64,000 nucleotides of DNA from Alkalihalobacterium elongatum (GCF_019024285.1 NZ_WMKZ01000013.1:45502-109501); one strand, 5' to 3'. Counted from the stretch's first letter, positions 43,890 to 55,410 are shown. Notes: generated by a model not told the origin, from the letters alone. Program-made: numbers and translations.

Positions 43890-45236
43890 TTATCCATTAA
43901 CTACAGCTTGATGTTCATTTTCTACTACTCGAACAAATTCACCTTCGTTGTAAGGATAACCTGCTTTTTTTATTTTAACCTTAACAATTTCCCCGATCAT
44001 ACTTTCACTAGCAGGGAACTTCACTTTTAGATAGTTATCTGAATAGCCAATATACATACCACTATCTTGTGACTCTTTATCGATTTCCTCTGGAATTACT
44101 TCTAATACTTCGCCTTCGAATTGAGAAGCATACTCCTTAGCTAACTGATTAGATAACTCAATTAAACGATGAACACGCTCATTCTTAACATCTTCATCGA
44201 CTTGCTCTTCCATACGAGCCGCAGGCGTACCAGTGCGCTTCGAATACGGGAAAACATGGAGCTCTGAGAATTGGTGCTTAGCAATAAAATCGTACGTCTC
44301 TTGGAATTCTTCCTCTGTTTCACCTGGGAAGCCGACAATAACATCAGAAGTAACCGCTAATCCAGGAAGGACTTCCTTCAGACGATCTAAACGCTCTCCA
44401 AAAAACTCCATCGTATATTTACGACGCATTCTTTTTAGAACAGTGTCAGAGCCTGATTGAAGCGGAATATGAAGGTGACGTACTACTTTTTTTGAACGGT
44501 CAATCACATCAATTACTTCGTCAGTGATTTGACTAGCTTCAATTGAAGAAATGCGGATCCGTTTTAACCCCTCAACTTTTTCTAAATCCTCAAGTAAACG
44601 AGCAAGGCTATAATCTTTTAGATCTTCACCATATCCACCAGTATGAATTCCTGTTAACACAATTTCTTTATAGCCAGCGTTCACTAATTGTGTTGCTTGT
44701 TTAATTACTTCCTCTGGGTTACGTGAGCGCATCAAACCACGTGCCCATGGAATAATACAAAACGTACAGAAATTATTACAACCTTCTTGAATTTTCAGCG
44801 AAGCGCGAGTTCGATCTGTAAACGCAGGAACATCAAGTTCCTCGTATACTCGGGTTTTCATAATATTACTTACACCGTTTATCGGCTCACGTTCGTTCTT
44901 ATATTGCTCAATATACTCTAGCATTTTCGTCCGGTCCTGAGTTCCCACAACGATATCAACACCTGGGATTGCCATAATTTCTGCTGGAGAAGTTTGAGCA
45001 TAACATCCAGTAACACAAATGACGGCGTCAGGATTTTTACGAATCGCACGTCGGATGACTTGGCGACTTTTTTTATCTCCAGTATTCGTAACTGTACATG
45101 TATTGATCACATAAACATCGGCTGTTTTTTCAAAGTCTACTTTCTCATAACCATCCGCTTTGAATAATTGCCAAATAGCTTCCGTTTCATAGTGGTTAAC
45201 TTTACAACCTAATGTTTGAAATGCAACTGTAGGCAT
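43890..45236 (-). CDS. mtaB: tRNA t6A37 methylthiotransferase MtaB
   Basis: Radical-SAM enzyme adding a methylthio group to t6A37 of tRNA to give ms2t6A. The 448-residue protein has the N-terminal UPF0004 domain with cysteines in FQTLGCKVN (C11), NTCTVTN (about 47) and TGCYAQ (about 78). The radical-SAM cluster is CNNFCTFC (about 153-160), and a C-terminal TRAM domain follows. ATG 45236 lies behind AGAGAGGTG, inside the end of rsmE; GTG 45245 is an unlikely alternative. It is the last gene of the hrcA-led operon. Confidence 0.95.
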   Translation of the reverse strand: MPTVAFQTLGCKVNHYETEAIWQLFKADGYEKVDFEKTADVYVINTCTVTNTGDKKSRQVIRRAIRKNPDAVICVTGCYAQTSPAEIMAIPGVDIVVGTQDRTKMLEYIEQYKNEREPINGVSNIMKTRVYEELDVPAFTDRTRASLKIQEGCNNFCTFCIIPWARGLMRSRNPEEVIKQATQLVNAGYKEIVLTGIHTGGYGEDLKDYSLARLLEDLEKVEGLKRIRISSIEASQITDEVIDVIDRSKKVVRHLHIPLQSGSDTVLKRMRRKYTMEFFGERLDRLKEVLPGLAVTSDVIVGFPGETEEEFQETYDFIAKHQFSELHVFPYSKRTGTPAARMEEQVDEDVKNERVHRLIELSNQLAKEYASQFEGEVLEVIPEEIDKESQDSGMYIGYSDNYLKVKFPASESMIGEIVKVKIKKAGYPYNEGEFVRVVENEHQAVVNG

Positions 45237-45241
45237 TGATT

Positions 45242-45994
45242 TCACCTCTCTAATTCAAAATAATACGAAACAGCTGATAGGATATACAATGGTGCTGTTT
45301 CTGCTCGTAATATCCTCGGGCCGAGACTAGTAGGAATAAATCCAGCGTCTTTTAGCTTTACGGCTTCTGACTCTGAAAAACCTCCTTCAGGTCCGACTAT
45401 AAATAATAGGGAATCCCCTTCTCTCGCTTGTGTAAAAGTGTCTGCTAGCTGTTTATGGTTCCCCATTTTACCTTCTTCTTCGTAAGCAAATAATAAGTGG
45501 TTAAATTCGCTCTTACGCACTATTAATTGTTCCAAAGTATGAAGGCTTTCAATTTCAGGAATACGACTTCTATGTGACTGTTCCGCAGCTTCTTTAGCGA
45601 TTTTACTTAGACGTTCAATTCGTTTTCCTGCTTTTTTTCCATCCCATTTTACAATAGAGCGCTCACCCTGAACAGGAATAAACTGAGCTGCACCGAGCTC
45701 AGTTCCCTTTTGTATGACATAATCAAGCTTATCCCCTTTTGGAAGAGCTTGTGCAATTGTGATGTTGACTGGTAGTTCACTTTCATTTGGCAGATCCTCA
45801 ACGATAAGTGCCACTACTTGATCATCTTCAAATCGATCAATTTCACATAAACACACTCGATCTAAATTATTACTGCAAATAATCTGATCGCCTTCTGACA
45901 TGCGCATGACACGAGTAATATGTTTTACATCTTCACCATGAATCAGAACCATATGGTCATTCATTTGTTCTTTTGCAACAAAATATCTTTGCAT
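45242..45994 (-). CDS. rsmE: 16S rRNA m3U1498 methyltransferase RsmE
   Basis: SPOUT-family methyltransferase acting on U1498 of 16S rRNA. The 250-residue protein has the N-terminal PUA-like domain (MQRYFVAKEQ, HITRVMRMSEGDQI) and the knotted SAM domain with IAQALPKGDKLDYVIQKGTE (about 83-102), LFIVGPEGGFSESE (about 195-208) and LGPRILRAETAPLYILS (about 222-238). It sits between prmA and mtaB in the conserved heat-shock operon. Confidence 0.95.
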   Translation of the reverse strand: MQRYFVAKEQMNDHMVLIHGEDVKHITRVMRMSEGDQIICSNNLDRVCLCEIDRFEDDQVVALIVEDLPNESELPVNITIAQALPKGDKLDYVIQKGTELGAAQFIPVQGERSIVKWDGKKAGKRIERLSKIAKEAAEQSHRSRIPEIESLHTLEQLIVRKSEFNHLLFAYEEEGKMGNHKQLADTFTQAREGDSLLFIVGPEGGFSESEAVKLKDAGFIPTSLGPRILRAETAPLYILSAVSYYFELER

Positions 45995-46055
45995 ATTTTT
46001 TCACCTAATTATCACTACTTGTACGGGAATTTCCCCTAATACAATAGTGTTTATT

Positions 46056-46994
46056 TTACACCTTTTTTGCGATGATAGCTACCCAATCTTCCATTTCTAA
46101 TATTTCCTTAATTTCTAATCCATGGGAAATCAGAGCATCTTTGACTTCTAATTTCTTTCTTTGGATGATACCTGATGTGATAAATGTTCCACCTGGTTTA
46201 AGTACCCTTGCCGCATCTTGGACGAACCGGACGATGATTTCTGCTAAAATATTAGCAACAATTACATCGTATCGACCTTCAATACCTTCGATCAAATTGT
46301 TTTGTTTAACCGTCACAACATCATCGACTTTATTAATTTGTGTATTTAACTTAGCACTTTCAACTGCAACGTCATCTAAGTCTAAAGCAATGACTCTACC
46401 TGCCCCAAGTTTTGCGGCAGCGATACTTAACACTCCAGTACCTGTCCCAACATCAATCACTTCATCGCCTTTTTGAATGTACTTTTCTATAGCTTGAACA
46501 CAAAGAACGGTTGTTGGATGTGTTCCTGTTCCAAACGCCATACCAGGATCTAGTTCGATGACACACTCATCTTCGCGTACTGGTTTATATTCTTCCCAAG
46601 TTGGACTAATCGTAATAGAGTTTGATATCTTAACTGGTTTATAATACTTCTTCCAAGCAGTTGCCCAATCTTCTTCCTTTACTTCATGAAGCGTCACTTT
46701 GTTATAACCTAAATCAATATCATATAAAAGTAACCCATTAATCGCTTCTTTTACTTCATCAACTGTTTCAGCTAAGAAACTATTGACAGGAAAATATGCT
46801 TTGACGATAACCCCTTCTTCTGGATAATCATCAGGAGAGAGTTGGTAGATTTCCCCAAGATGGACGCCCCAATCTTTTATTAAATCATGAGGATCTTCAA
46901 TCACTACACCGCTTGCTCCAGCTTCGTGCAGGATATTACTAACTGGTTCTACTGCTTCTTGTGTTGTATGAATACTAAATTCTGTCCATTTCAA
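46056..46994 (-). CDS. prmA: Ribosomal protein L11 methyltransferase
   Basis: Methylates ribosomal protein L11. From TTG 46994 the protein has 312 residues and begins [20 protein letters not shown], the conserved N-terminus. The TTG is nine bases after GGATGGAG; the frame extends five codons further to an ATG within that site. SAM-binding motif [19 protein letters not shown] is at about 177-194, and [10 protein letters not shown] follows near 243. It is 34 bases after dnaJ in the operon. Confidence 0.94.
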   Translation of the reverse strand: MKWTEFSIHTTQEAVEPVSNILHEAGASGVVIEDPHDLIKDWGVHLGEIYQLSPDDYPEEGVIVKAYFPVNSFLAETVDEVKEAINGLLLYDIDLGYNKVTLHEVKEEDWATAWKKYYKPVKISNSITISPTWEEYKPVREDECVIELDPGMAFGTGTHPTTVLCVQAIEKYIQKGDEVIDVGTGTGVLSIAAAKLGAGRVIALDLDDVAVESAKLNTQINKVDDVVTVKQNNLIEGIEGRYDVIVANILAEIIVRFVQDAARVLKPGGTFITSGIIQRKKLEVKDALISHGLEIKEILEMEDWVAIIAKKV

Positions 46995-47028
46995 AACTAC
47001 CAACTCCATCCGATTTCTTAATTAATAA

Positions 47029-48141
47029 TTAACTCTTAAAAGCACGCTTTACTTTTGCAAAAAAGTTATCATGCTGTTCATCAACTTCTGTACCACTTAA
47101 TTTACCAAACTCTCGTAATAAATCTTTTTGTTTCTCTGATAAGTTTTTCGGTGTAATTACTTTAACTTTCACATGCTGATCTCCTTGACCACGACCATGA
47201 ATGTTCGGTACACCTTTTCCTCTTAAGCGGAAACTAGTTCCGGTTTGCGTACCTGCAGGAATTTTCAACTTCACTTTTCCTTCTAATGTCGGTACTTCAA
47301 TTTCGTCACCGAGTGCTGCTTGCACGAATGTGATTGGCATATCACAATAGATGTCATCACCAGAACGAGTAAAGAACTCATGTGGTTTTACATTAAAAAC
47401 AATATATAGATCTCCAGGAGGTCCACCATTTACGCCTGCTTCACCTTGACCTGTATGACGAATTTGTTGACCATGATCAATACCAGCCGGAATACGAACT
47501 TTAAGCTTTTTACGCTTAGTTACTGTACCATCTCCACGACAAGTTGAACATTTGTCCTTAATAAATTTACCCGTTCCACTACAATGGTTACAGACACGAC
47601 GATTAACAATTCGACCGAATGGCGTATTTTGTTCTACGTTTAATTGACCGCTTCCTCCACAGTGCGAACATGTTTCTGGCTTTGTACCCGGTTTAGCACC
47701 CGATCCTGAACATGTTGAACATGTTTCTTCACGAGGAATTTCAATTTCAGTTTCTTTACCGAATACAGCTTCCTTAAAATCGATTGTCATCGTGTATTGT
47801 AAATCTGCACCTTGACGAGGAGCGTTCGGATTTCTACGTCCACCGCCACCTCCGAAGAACATATCGAAAATATCCCCAAAACCGCCGAAATCACCTGCGC
47901 CGCCTCCACCGAAGCCTTGGTTAGGATCCGTGTGACCAAACTGATCATAGTGTGCTCTCTTTTGTGAGTCACTCAACGTATCATAAGCAGATTTTACTTC
48001 TTTAAATTTATCTTCAGCATCAGCTTCTTTATTGACGTCTGGATGATATTTACGCGCCAGCTTACGGTAAGCTTTCTTAATTTCATCTTCTGAAGCGTTC
48101 TTGTCTACTCCAAGCACTTCATAAAAGTCTCGCTTGCTCAT
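47029..48141 (-). CDS. dnaJ: Chaperone protein DnaJ
   Basis: Hsp40 co-chaperone stimulating DnaK ATPase. The J domain has the HPD motif (KYHPDVN, about 32-38) and is followed by a Gly/Phe-rich linker. Four zinc-binding CxxCxGxG repeats follow: [24 protein letters not shown] and CSTCRGDG (about 140-210). The two C-terminal beta domains complete the 370 residues. I start at ATG 48141; the GTG three codons earlier overlaps the ribosome site. Confidence 0.97.
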   Translation of the reverse strand: MSKRDFYEVLGVDKNASEDEIKKAYRKLARKYHPDVNKEADAEDKFKEVKSAYDTLSDSQKRAHYDQFGHTDPNQGFGGGGAGDFGGFGDIFDMFFGGGGGRRNPNAPRQGADLQYTMTIDFKEAVFGKETEIEIPREETCSTCSGSGAKPGTKPETCSHCGGSGQLNVEQNTPFGRIVNRRVCNHCSGTGKFIKDKCSTCRGDGTVTKRKKLKVRIPAGIDHGQQIRHTGQGEAGVNGGPPGDLYIVFNVKPHEFFTRSGDDIYCDMPITFVQAALGDEIEVPTLEGKVKLKIPAGTQTGTSFRLRGKGVPNIHGRGQGDQHVKVKVITPKNLSEKQKDLLREFGKLSGTEVDEQHDNFFAKVKRAFKS

Positions 48142-48266
48142 CCTATCCACTCCCGATTTTTTTACATAACAATAATCATAACATATTAGATGTCGTTCAA
48201 AAAGGTTAGGTCATTTCCTATCTAGATATTTTATCCTTGTTCTTGAAACACGTGCCTATTTAGAGG

Positions 48267-48300
48267 AAAAAGCCAAAGCCAAGAAAGCCTGACTTTGACT
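48267..48300 (-). terminator. Possible weak stem-loop between dnaK and dnaJ
   Basis: AAAAAG-CAAAG-C pairs with G-CTTTG-CTTTTT, with two mismatches. It lies 28 bases beyond the dnaK stop in the 187-bp gap before dnaJ. It could attenuate or process the transcript, as is usual downstream of dnaK. Confidence 0.4.
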
Positions 48301-48327
48301 TTTTTCAATAGAAGTATCTAAAGACTG

Positions 48328-50172
48328 TTATTTCTTGTCGTTATCATTTACTTCTTCGTATTCAGCATCAAAAACATTTTCGTCAGCTTGTTGTGCACCA
48401 GCACCTTCAGCTCCTGCTTCACCTTGTGCTTGTTGTGCAGCTTGAGCTGCTTGCTCATAAAGCTTAGTAGAAAGCTGTTGAACTACTTCTTGAAGCTCAT
48501 CTTTTGCAGTACGGATTGCGTCAAGATCAGTTCCTTCTAAAGCTGTTTTCACTTTATCTTTTGCTTCGTTCGCTTTGTCAATTTCAGCTTGTTCTACTTT
48601 ATCTCCAAGGTCTTTTAACGTTTTTTCAGTCGTAAATACTAAGTGATCTGCTTCATTACGAAGTTCAGCTTCTTCACGACGCTTCTTATCTTCCTCAGCG
48701 TTCGCTTCAGCTTCTTTTACCATTTTTTCGATTTCATCATCTGATAAACCAGAAGAAGAAGTGATCGTGATTGATTGCTCTTTATTTGTTCCTAAGTCCT
48801 TCGCTCTTACGTTTACGATTCCGTTTGCATCAATATCAAATGATACTTCGATTTGTGGAACACCACGTGGAGCTGGAGGAATATCAGTTAATTGGAAACG
48901 ACCTAATGTTTTATTGTAGGCAGCCATCTCACGCTCACCTTGAAGTACGTGGATATCAACTGCTGTTTGGTTATCTGCTGCTGTTGAGAACGTTTGAGAC
49001 TTACTAGTTGGGATTGTTGTATTACGGTCGATTAACTTTGTAAATACCCCACCCATTGTTTCGATACCTAGTGATAAAGGTGTTACGTCTAGTAATACAA
49101 CGTCTTTAACGTCTCCTGTTAATACACCAGCTTGAACTGCTGCACCAAGAGCAACTACTTCATCAGGGTTAACACCTTTGTGAGGATCTTTTCCTGTAAG
49201 TTTTTTGATTGCATCTTGTACTGCAGGAATACGAGTAGAACCCCCTACTAATACAACACGATCGATTTCACTTGCAGAAAGACCAGAATCTTGAAGAGCA
49301 CGACGAGTTGGGCCTAATGTACGCTCTACTAGGTCAGCAGAAAGCTCTTCAAACTTCGCACGGCTTAAGCTTAGCTCTAAGTGTTTAGGACCTGTAGCAT
49401 CAGCTGTAATAAATGGTAATGAAATTTGTGTTTGCGTTACACCAGAAAGATCTTTTTTCGCTTTTTCAGCAGCATCTTTTAAGCGTTGCATCGCCATTTT
49501 ATCTTGAGAAAGATCAATACCATTATCTTTCTTAAATTGTTCTACTAAATAATCCATGATCACTTGGTCAAAGTCATCTCCACCAAGCTTGTTATCACCA
49601 GAAGTCGCTTTAACTTCGAAGAAGCCATCACCTAACTCAAGGATTGAAACGTCAAATGTTCCACCACCAAGGTCGTATACTAGGATCGTTTGATCTTCTT
49701 CTTTTTCAAGTCCGTAAGCAAGGGCAGCTGCAGTAGGCTCGTTCACAATACGGTCAACTTCTAGACCAGCAATTTTACCAGCGTCTTTAGTTGCTTGACG
49801 TTGAGCGTCATTGAAGTAGGCTGGAACTGTAATAACTGCTTTTGTTACCTTTTCACCTAAGTAGCTTTCAGCATCTGCTTTCAATTTCTGTAAGATAATT
49901 GCTGAAAGTTCTTGAGGACTAAATTGTTTTCCTTCAATTTCTTCCTTATGATCTGTACCCATGAAACGCTTGATAGATATAACTGTATTTGGGTTCGTGA
50001 TTGCTTGACGTTTTGCTACTTCCCCAACTAAACGCTCACCATCTTTGAATGCTACTACTGAAGGTGTTGTACGATTTCCTTCTGCATTAGGGATAACAAC
50101 CGCTTCTCCACCTTCCATTACAGCAACACAAGAGTTTGTCGTACCTAAGTCAATACCGATAACCTTACTCAT
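48328..50172 (-). CDS. dnaK: Chaperone protein DnaK (Hsp70)
   Basis: Hsp70 chaperone of 614 residues. The ATPase domain begins [14 protein letters not shown] and lacks the 24-residue insertion of Gram-negative DnaK, as in other Gram-positive forms. [14 protein letters not shown] (about 170), [11 protein letters not shown] (about 310) and the linker [11 protein letters not shown] (about 362-372) are visible, followed by the substrate-binding domain and an Ala/Gln-rich lid tail ([14 protein letters not shown]). It is the third gene of the CIRCE-controlled operon. Confidence 0.98.
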   Translation of the reverse strand: MSKVIGIDLGTTNSCVAVMEGGEAVVIPNAEGNRTTPSVVAFKDGERLVGEVAKRQAITNPNTVISIKRFMGTDHKEEIEGKQFSPQELSAIILQKLKADAESYLGEKVTKAVITVPAYFNDAQRQATKDAGKIAGLEVDRIVNEPTAAALAYGLEKEEDQTILVYDLGGGTFDVSILELGDGFFEVKATSGDNKLGGDDFDQVIMDYLVEQFKKDNGIDLSQDKMAMQRLKDAAEKAKKDLSGVTQTQISLPFITADATGPKHLELSLSRAKFEELSADLVERTLGPTRRALQDSGLSASEIDRVVLVGGSTRIPAVQDAIKKLTGKDPHKGVNPDEVVALGAAVQAGVLTGDVKDVVLLDVTPLSLGIETMGGVFTKLIDRNTTIPTSKSQTFSTAADNQTAVDIHVLQGEREMAAYNKTLGRFQLTDIPPAPRGVPQIEVSFDIDANGIVNVRAKDLGTNKEQSITITSSSGLSDDEIEKMVKEAEANAEEDKKRREEAELRNEADHLVFTTEKTLKDLGDKVEQAEIDKANEAKDKVKTALEGTDLDAIRTAKDELQEVVQQLSTKLYEQAAQAAQQAQGEAGAEGAGAQQADENVFDAEYEEVNDNDKK

Positions 50173-50237
50173 TTTGTAACTCCTCCATTCGAATCAGTTC
50201 AATTTTTTCAGTTCATTTATGTAGTGAATTAAAAGTA

Positions 50238-50807
50238 TTAACCATTCACTTTAACCATTGATGGTCTAATAACTCTGTCTTTTAATTTGTAACCTTTTTG
50301 GAATTCTTCAACGACAGTATTTGGCTCATGTCCCTCTTCTTGAACTTGCATAACCGCTTGGTGTAAATGTGGGTCAAACGTTTGCCCAACAGACTCAATG
50401 ACTTCCACACCTTCTTTTTGCAGTCCATCTCGAAGCTGGCGATAAACCATTTCCATACCCTGAAGTAAAGTTTTTGTTTCTTCATTTGCTGGCTCTACCG
50501 CTAAAGCTCGCTCAAAGTTATCTAGTACAGGTAAAAGTTCTTCTACTAGACTCTGTGCTCTATATTTAGCTGCTGCTTCTTTCTCTTCTTTCGTACGACG
50601 ACGGAAATTATCATAGTCCGCATGAACACGTAATAAGCGACTATTTAAATCAGCAACTTGTGTTTCAAGTTCATTTATCTTTTGTTGTTCCCCCGAAATT
50701 TCTTCAGTGGCTTCCGTTTGTTCAACATCACTTTCAGGTTGTTCATTGACTTCATCAGTCATTTGTTCTTCTACGATTGTTTCCGTTTGATTTTTTTCCT
50801 GTTCCAA
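50238..50807 (-). CDS. grpE: Nucleotide exchange factor GrpE
   Basis: Promotes ADP release from DnaK. From TTG 50807, behind GGGAGGTG, the protein has 189 residues. It has an acidic N-terminal region, a long coiled coil ([20 protein letters not shown], then [18 protein letters not shown]) and the conserved C-terminal beta domain with [12 protein letters not shown] and [16 protein letters not shown]. The frame extends 27 codons further upstream, but this part covers the ribosome site and is not conserved. Confidence 0.95.
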   Translation of the reverse strand: MEQEKNQTETIVEEQMTDEVNEQPESDVEQTEATEEISGEQQKINELETQVADLNSRLLRVHADYDNFRRRTKEEKEAAAKYRAQSLVEELLPVLDNFERALAVEPANEETKTLLQGMEMVYRQLRDGLQKEGVEVIESVGQTFDPHLHQAVMQVQEEGHEPNTVVEEFQKGYKLKDRVIRPSMVKVNG

Positions 50808-50910
50808 CCTGTTCACCTCCCGTAAATATAAAGTCATATATATTGTTAGAATGACATGACTTTTAGCTGTGGGGGAACATCCCCACAACTAATTGTCAAT
50901 ATTACCATTC

Positions 50911-51942
50911 CTACCCTCTTTGATACAAGTGAGTTAATAATTTCGTTAAATCTTTAGAAATATAATCGACAAGTCCAATGACCCGGCGATACTCCATTCT
51001 TGTTGGCCCTAAGATTCCAACAGTTCCCATATGCTTTCCGCCAACGGAATACGATGCTGTAATAATACTACAATTTTCCAGTGCATCAATGTTTGTCTCA
51101 TGACCAATTTTTACTTGGATACCTGAAGACTCGGAACGAAAGATTTGTTGAACAAGCCGATCCTCTTCTAGTATGTTCATTAGATGTCTAACTTTTTCTA
51201 CGTCTCGAAACTCTGGTTGTGTTAATAAATTGGTTTTCCCACCATAAAACACTTTATCATTTCGATCTGTCTGAAACGTTGACTGGAACATTTCTAAGAT
51301 GGCTTCGTAGTTGTTAAGGTGCTCTCTAAAAATATTGGCAACTTCACTATTAAGTTTTTCGTTTAATTGATAGAGCGGTACTCCTTTAAGACGGTCATTT
51401 AAGATATTAACGACTTTTTCCATTTCTGAAGGATTCAGCCCTTCAGGAATTTTAATCGAAAAATTCTCAACATGGCCTGTATCTGTTACGAGAATAAAAA
51501 CGGCTTTACGTTCTGAAATGGGTATAATTTGTACATGCTTTAAAGAAGCCTCAAACATTTCAGGTCCTAGCACGATTGAAATATAACTCGTAACTTGTGA
51601 TAATATTTTCGCAGACTGTTGAATAACCTGTTCGGCTTCCTCTTTCTTATTAGAAAATAAAGTCTCCACCTTCTCAATTTCTTCACCAGTCAAACGATGA
51701 GGCATTAACATGTGGTCAACATAATAGCGATACCCCTTGTGTGAAGGTATTCGTCCAGCAGAACTATGTGGCTTCTCGATATAGCCTTGTTCTTCTAAAT
51801 CAGCCATTTCGTTACGAATGGTCGCCGCACTATACTCAACGTCCTCACGTTTTGAAATGCTGCGTGAACCGACTGGCTCTGCAGAACGAATATAATCATC
51901 AACTATAGCTTGCAAAATTAAAAGTTGTCGTTCTGTCAACAT
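50911..51942 (-). CDS. hrcA: Heat-inducible transcription repressor HrcA
   Basis: Represses class I heat-shock genes by binding CIRCE. The 343-residue protein starts with a winged helix (LTERQLLILQAIVDDYI, SAATIRNEMADLEEQGYIEK, HSSAGRIPSHKGYRYYVD). It contains the GAF-like middle and the C-terminal SYSVGGKHMGTVGILGPTRM, the family signature. Its own gene is first in the operon, with CIRCE 16 bases upstream, giving autoregulation. GroE activity normally folds HrcA. Confidence 0.97.
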   Translation of the reverse strand: MLTERQLLILQAIVDDYIRSAEPVGSRSISKREDVEYSAATIRNEMADLEEQGYIEKPHSSAGRIPSHKGYRYYVDHMLMPHRLTGEEIEKVETLFSNKKEEAEQVIQQSAKILSQVTSYISIVLGPEMFEASLKHVQIIPISERKAVFILVTDTGHVENFSIKIPEGLNPSEMEKVVNILNDRLKGVPLYQLNEKLNSEVANIFREHLNNYEAILEMFQSTFQTDRNDKVFYGGKTNLLTQPEFRDVEKVRHLMNILEEDRLVQQIFRSESSGIQVKIGHETNIDALENCSIITASYSVGGKHMGTVGILGPTRMEYRRVIGLVDYISKDLTKLLTHLYQRG

Positions 51943-51957
51943 CCCAAATCACCTCTG

Positions 51958-51984
51958 TTAGCACTCTAATGTATCGAGTGCTAA
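51958..51984. promoter_or_regulatory. CIRCE operator
   Basis: TTAGCACTC (51958-51966), nine bases, then GAGTGCTAA (51976-51984): an exact match to the consensus CIRCE bound by HrcA. It lies between the promoter -10 and the hrcA start. Confidence 0.97.
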
Positions 51985-51994
51985 ATCTAAAATA

Positions 51995-52023
51995 AAATTA
52001 TCAAAAAGGTCATTTTTTGTCAA
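51995..52023 (-). promoter_or_regulatory. Sigma-A promoter of the hrcA heat-shock operon
   Basis: On the minus strand, -35 TTGACA (52018-52023) and -10 TAATTT (51995-52000) are spaced by 17 bases, just upstream of CIRCE. Confidence 0.75.
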
Positions 52024-52034
52024 CTAGTTAGATG

Positions 52035-53177
52035 CTACTCTACTACTAAAAATTGTTCAAAAACTTCGTTTGCTAAGAAAACACCTTTTCTCGTCAGCCT
52101 TACTTTATCATTATCAACTTCTATTAATTGACTTTGTATCAAATCTTCAATTTGTTTGTGATACAGATCCATTAAGTTTACGCCAAAGCGCTCATAGAAC
52201 CTTCTTTGTGAGACCCCTTCAAGCTTTCTTAAGCCCATAAACATCTCTTCTTCCATCTTTTCATTTTGGGTTAATTGATGGGCTTCAATCCTTGCTTTTT
52301 TAGTATCGTTAATCGATTGAATATATTTTTGTACAGGGCCGATATTAGCGTAACGAACACCGTTGATATACCCATGCGCTCCTGCACCGATCCCAAAATA
52401 CTCCTCATTATTCCAATAAATGAGATTATGCTTACTTTCATACCCACGTTTTGCAAAATTGCTAATTTCATATTGATAATATCCGTGTTTGTTCATTTGT
52501 TCAATTAACCGTTCATACATTACTGCTTCTTCATCTTCTGTCGGCAGAGGTAGCTTCCCTTTTCGCAAAAGATTATAGAAAACAGTTTTTTCTTCCACTT
52601 TTAGCGAATAAGCAGAGAAATGTTCAATCTCTAAAGAAAATGCATCTTTTAATGTATCTTCAAATGATTGTATTGTTTGTTTCGGCAGGCCAAACATTAG
52701 ATCAACTGTTATGTTATCAAACCCTTTTTGGCGCGCCAGGTCAATTGTTCTATAAATATCTTGTGGCTGGTGTGTTCGACCAATTTGTTTTAATAAATTG
52801 GGATCAAATGTCTGAACACCAATACTTAACCGATTGACACCGAACTCTCGCAACACATATAGTTGGTCATCAGTAACCCCACCTGGATTTACTTCTACTG
52901 TCCACTCTTTTAAGTCCTTTGTAAGCGAAAAGTGGTTGTGTAAACTAAATAGAAGCTTTTCTAACTGCTTAGCTGATAGCGCAGTCGGCGTACCACCACC
53001 AATATAAATCGTCTCAATCGGTGCGGTAAAATAGTTGTCGGCTGCTGCCTCTAGTTCATTATCTATAGCTTGAATATATTCATCGACAGGCTGTCCCTGT
53101 AAAAATACTTTATTAAAATCACAATAATGACAAATGTGTTCACAAAAAGGAATGTGAACATAAATCGCAGTCGGCAT
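52035..53177 (-). CDS. hemW: Radical SAM haem chaperone HemW
   Basis: Formerly annotated as HemN-like coproporphyrinogen oxidase; the family is now regarded as haem-binding chaperones. The 380-residue protein has the cluster motif C12-EHI-C16-HY-C19, followed by D-F as in HemW rather than the extra Cys of HemN. YIGGGTPTALS (about 60), SIGVQTFDP (about 115), HFSAYSLKVEEKT (about 180) and the C-terminal HemN domain are seen. It lies upstream of hrcA as in B. subtilis. Confidence 0.94.
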   Translation of the reverse strand: MPTAIYVHIPFCEHICHYCDFNKVFLQGQPVDEYIQAIDNELEAAADNYFTAPIETIYIGGGTPTALSAKQLEKLLFSLHNHFSLTKDLKEWTVEVNPGGVTDDQLYVLREFGVNRLSIGVQTFDPNLLKQIGRTHQPQDIYRTIDLARQKGFDNITVDLMFGLPKQTIQSFEDTLKDAFSLEIEHFSAYSLKVEEKTVFYNLLRKGKLPLPTEDEEAVMYERLIEQMNKHGYYQYEISNFAKRGYESKHNLIYWNNEEYFGIGAGAHGYINGVRYANIGPVQKYIQSINDTKKARIEAHQLTQNEKMEEEMFMGLRKLEGVSQRRFYERFGVNLMDLYHKQIEDLIQSQLIEVDNDKVRLTRKGVFLANEVFEQFLVVE

Positions 53178-53314
53178 GGTCTTCCTACTTTCTATAAAGG
53201 TGATTATAAAATATAGCTCTATAAAAAATAACTAACGTCCATATTATTAATTAGTTGTCGTTTCTTTGCAAAATTACACCTAGTACTCGAAAAAATCTTC
53301 CGAAGGTGGTAAAA

Positions 53315-53340
53315 AACCGCAGGATTTTAGGCCTGCGGTT
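53315..53340 (-). terminator. lepA terminator
   Basis: AACCGCAGG (53315-53323) pairs with CCTGCGGTT (53332-53340). Six T residues follow on the minus strand. It lies 31 bases past the lepA stop. Confidence 0.9.
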
Positions 53341-53370
53341 CTGTTAGTCTATAGAGGTTAGTAAGTCCAA

Positions 53371-55212
53371 TTACTTCGAAGGGTTCGAGTCGTCCATACG
53401 CAATACAGCCATAAATGCTTCTTGAGGTACTTCTACACTACCAACACTCTTCATACGCTTTTTACCTTCTTTTTGCTTCTCTAAAAGTTTACGTTTACGA
53501 GAAATATCTCCGCCGTAACACTTGGCTAAAACGTTTTTGCGCATCGCTTTAATTGTTGAACGTGCAATAATCTTTTGCCCTAAACTTGCTTGAACAGGCA
53601 CTTCGAATTGCTGACGTGGAATTAGTTCTTTTAACTTTTCAACAATGATTTTTCCACGGTCGTAAGCTGAATCACGATGAACAATTACAGATAAGGCATC
53701 AACCTTTTCTGCATTTAATAAGATATCCATCTTCACCAGCTTCGATTCCTTATAGCCAATTAACTCATAATCAAATGATGCATAGCCTTTTGTATTTGAT
53801 TTTAATTGATCAAAGAAATCATAAACGATCTCTGATAGTGGAATGTCATAAACGATCGAAACTCGGTTCTCGTCTAAATATTGCATATCAATAAAAATAC
53901 CACGCTTACCTTGGCAAAGCTCCATAACTGCTCCAACATAATCATTTGGCACCATCACTTTAGCTTTAACATAAGGCTCTTCAATTCTCTCGATCTTTTG
54001 TGGATCAGGCATTTTAGATGGATTATCAATTTCTAATACTTCTCCATCCGTTTGATAAACGTGATAGACAACACTTGGCGCTGTCGTAATAAGGTCTATA
54101 TTAAACTCCCTTTCAATACGCTCCTGAATGATCTCCATATGAAGTAACCCTAAGAAACCACAGCGGAAGCCGAAACCTAAAGCTTGTGAAGTTTCAGGCT
54201 CGAACTGTAAAGACGCATCATTCAGTTGTAGACGCTCCAATGCTTCACGTAAATCATTATAATCAGCTGTATCAATTGGATAGATCCCACAGAATACCAT
54301 CGGGTTCATTTTACGATATCCAGGTAACGGCTTATCAGCAGGTGTTTCTGCAAGCGTAACAGTATCACCGACACGACAATCACTTACATTCTTAATTGAA
54401 GCTGTTAAGAAACCTACATCACCAACTGTTAATTCATCACGACGAGTTGGTTTTGGCGTATAAACTCCGACTTCGTTAACTTCGAATTCTTTGCCTGTTG
54501 CCATCATCTTAACCTTTTGTCCTGGCTTTACCGTACCTTCAATTATTCGAATATACGCAATAACACCACGATATGAGTCGTATAATGAGTCAAAGATCAA
54601 AGCCTTTAATGGGGCTTCTGGGTCACCTGTTGGCGCTGGTACCTTTTCTACTACCTGCTCTAAGATTTCCTCGATTCCAATCCCATTTTTCGCTGACGCA
54701 AGAACTGCATCTGATGCATCTAAACCGATGACATCTTCAACTTCTTTTTTCACTCGTTCAGGCTCAGCACTTGGCAAGTCGATCTTATTAATGACTGGTA
54801 AAATTTCTAAATCATTGTCTAGTGCTAAGTACACATTCGCTAATGTTTGTGCTTCAATCCCTTGTGCAGCATCAACGATAAGAAGCGCACCTTCACAAGC
54901 AGCTAGACTTCGTGACACTTCATACGTAAAGTCGACGTGTCCTGGTGTATCAATAAGGTGGAAAATGTATTCCTCACCATCACTTGCTTTATAAGTTAGT
55001 TGTACAGCATTTAATTTTATGGTAATTCCACGTTCACGTTCTAAATCCATCGAATCAAGAATTTGTTCTTTCATTTCCCGTTGCGTTAATGCACTTGTCT
55101 TCTCTAGGATTCGGTCAGCTAACGTTGATTTTCCATGATCAATATGAGCAATGATCGAAAAGTTTCTAATTTTCGATCTGCGCGCTAATCGTTGTTCTTT
55201 ATTCATAGTCAT
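53371..55212 (-). CDS. lepA: Elongation factor 4 (LepA)
   Basis: Ribosome-associated translational GTPase, 613 residues from ATG 55212 behind TAGGAGTG. G-domain motifs are [10 protein letters not shown] (about 22-31), RERGITIK (about 60), DTPGHVDF (about 88) and NKIDLPSA (about 142). It has the EF4-specific C-terminal domain ending in [21 protein letters not shown] and [13 protein letters not shown] 55206 is an alternative start. Confidence 0.97.
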   Translation of the reverse strand: MTMNKEQRLARRSKIRNFSIIAHIDHGKSTLADRILEKTSALTQREMKEQILDSMDLERERGITIKLNAVQLTYKASDGEEYIFHLIDTPGHVDFTYEVSRSLAACEGALLIVDAAQGIEAQTLANVYLALDNDLEILPVINKIDLPSAEPERVKKEVEDVIGLDASDAVLASAKNGIGIEEILEQVVEKVPAPTGDPEAPLKALIFDSLYDSYRGVIAYIRIIEGTVKPGQKVKMMATGKEFEVNEVGVYTPKPTRRDELTVGDVGFLTASIKNVSDCRVGDTVTLAETPADKPLPGYRKMNPMVFCGIYPIDTADYNDLREALERLQLNDASLQFEPETSQALGFGFRCGFLGLLHMEIIQERIEREFNIDLITTAPSVVYHVYQTDGEVLEIDNPSKMPDPQKIERIEEPYVKAKVMVPNDYVGAVMELCQGKRGIFIDMQYLDENRVSIVYDIPLSEIVYDFFDQLKSNTKGYASFDYELIGYKESKLVKMDILLNAEKVDALSVIVHRDSAYDRGKIIVEKLKELIPRQQFEVPVQASLGQKIIARSTIKAMRKNVLAKCYGGDISRKRKLLEKQKEGKKRMKSVGSVEVPQEAFMAVLRMDDSNPSK

Positions 55213-55302
55213 TATCACTCCTATATGCACTAAGTTTGATTATACCAATGTGTTGGCCTTCCTTCAATAACCCACGTGCTCTAGATCGTAAAAAAACAAA
55301 AA

Positions 55303-55325
55303 CCCCTGCTAAAATAGCAGAAGTC
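55303..55325 (-). terminator. Terminator after yqxA
   Basis: CTGCTA pairs with TAGCAG around a short loop. A T-rich run follows on the minus strand, about 90 bases beyond the yqxA stop. It likely ends the spoIIP-yqxA unit before lepA. Confidence 0.6.
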
Positions 55326-55410
55326 TTAAGTCCATCCCTTTACTTGGTAGCTGTGTTAAAGCTGTTAGATAATGTTAATCTTTGGCGCCAATGTATGATA
55401 TTAACAAGGC

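Noticed and set aside
46072..46476. 134-codon plus-strand frame inside prmA
   Set aside because: Antisense to conserved SAM-binding motifs of prmA and Ser/Thr/Ile-rich, as expected of a shadow frame.
54491..54994. 167-codon plus-strand frame inside lepA
   Set aside because: Long only because lepA codon use leaves few antisense stops; composition is Ser/Thr/Ala-rich and there is no promoter or ribosome site.
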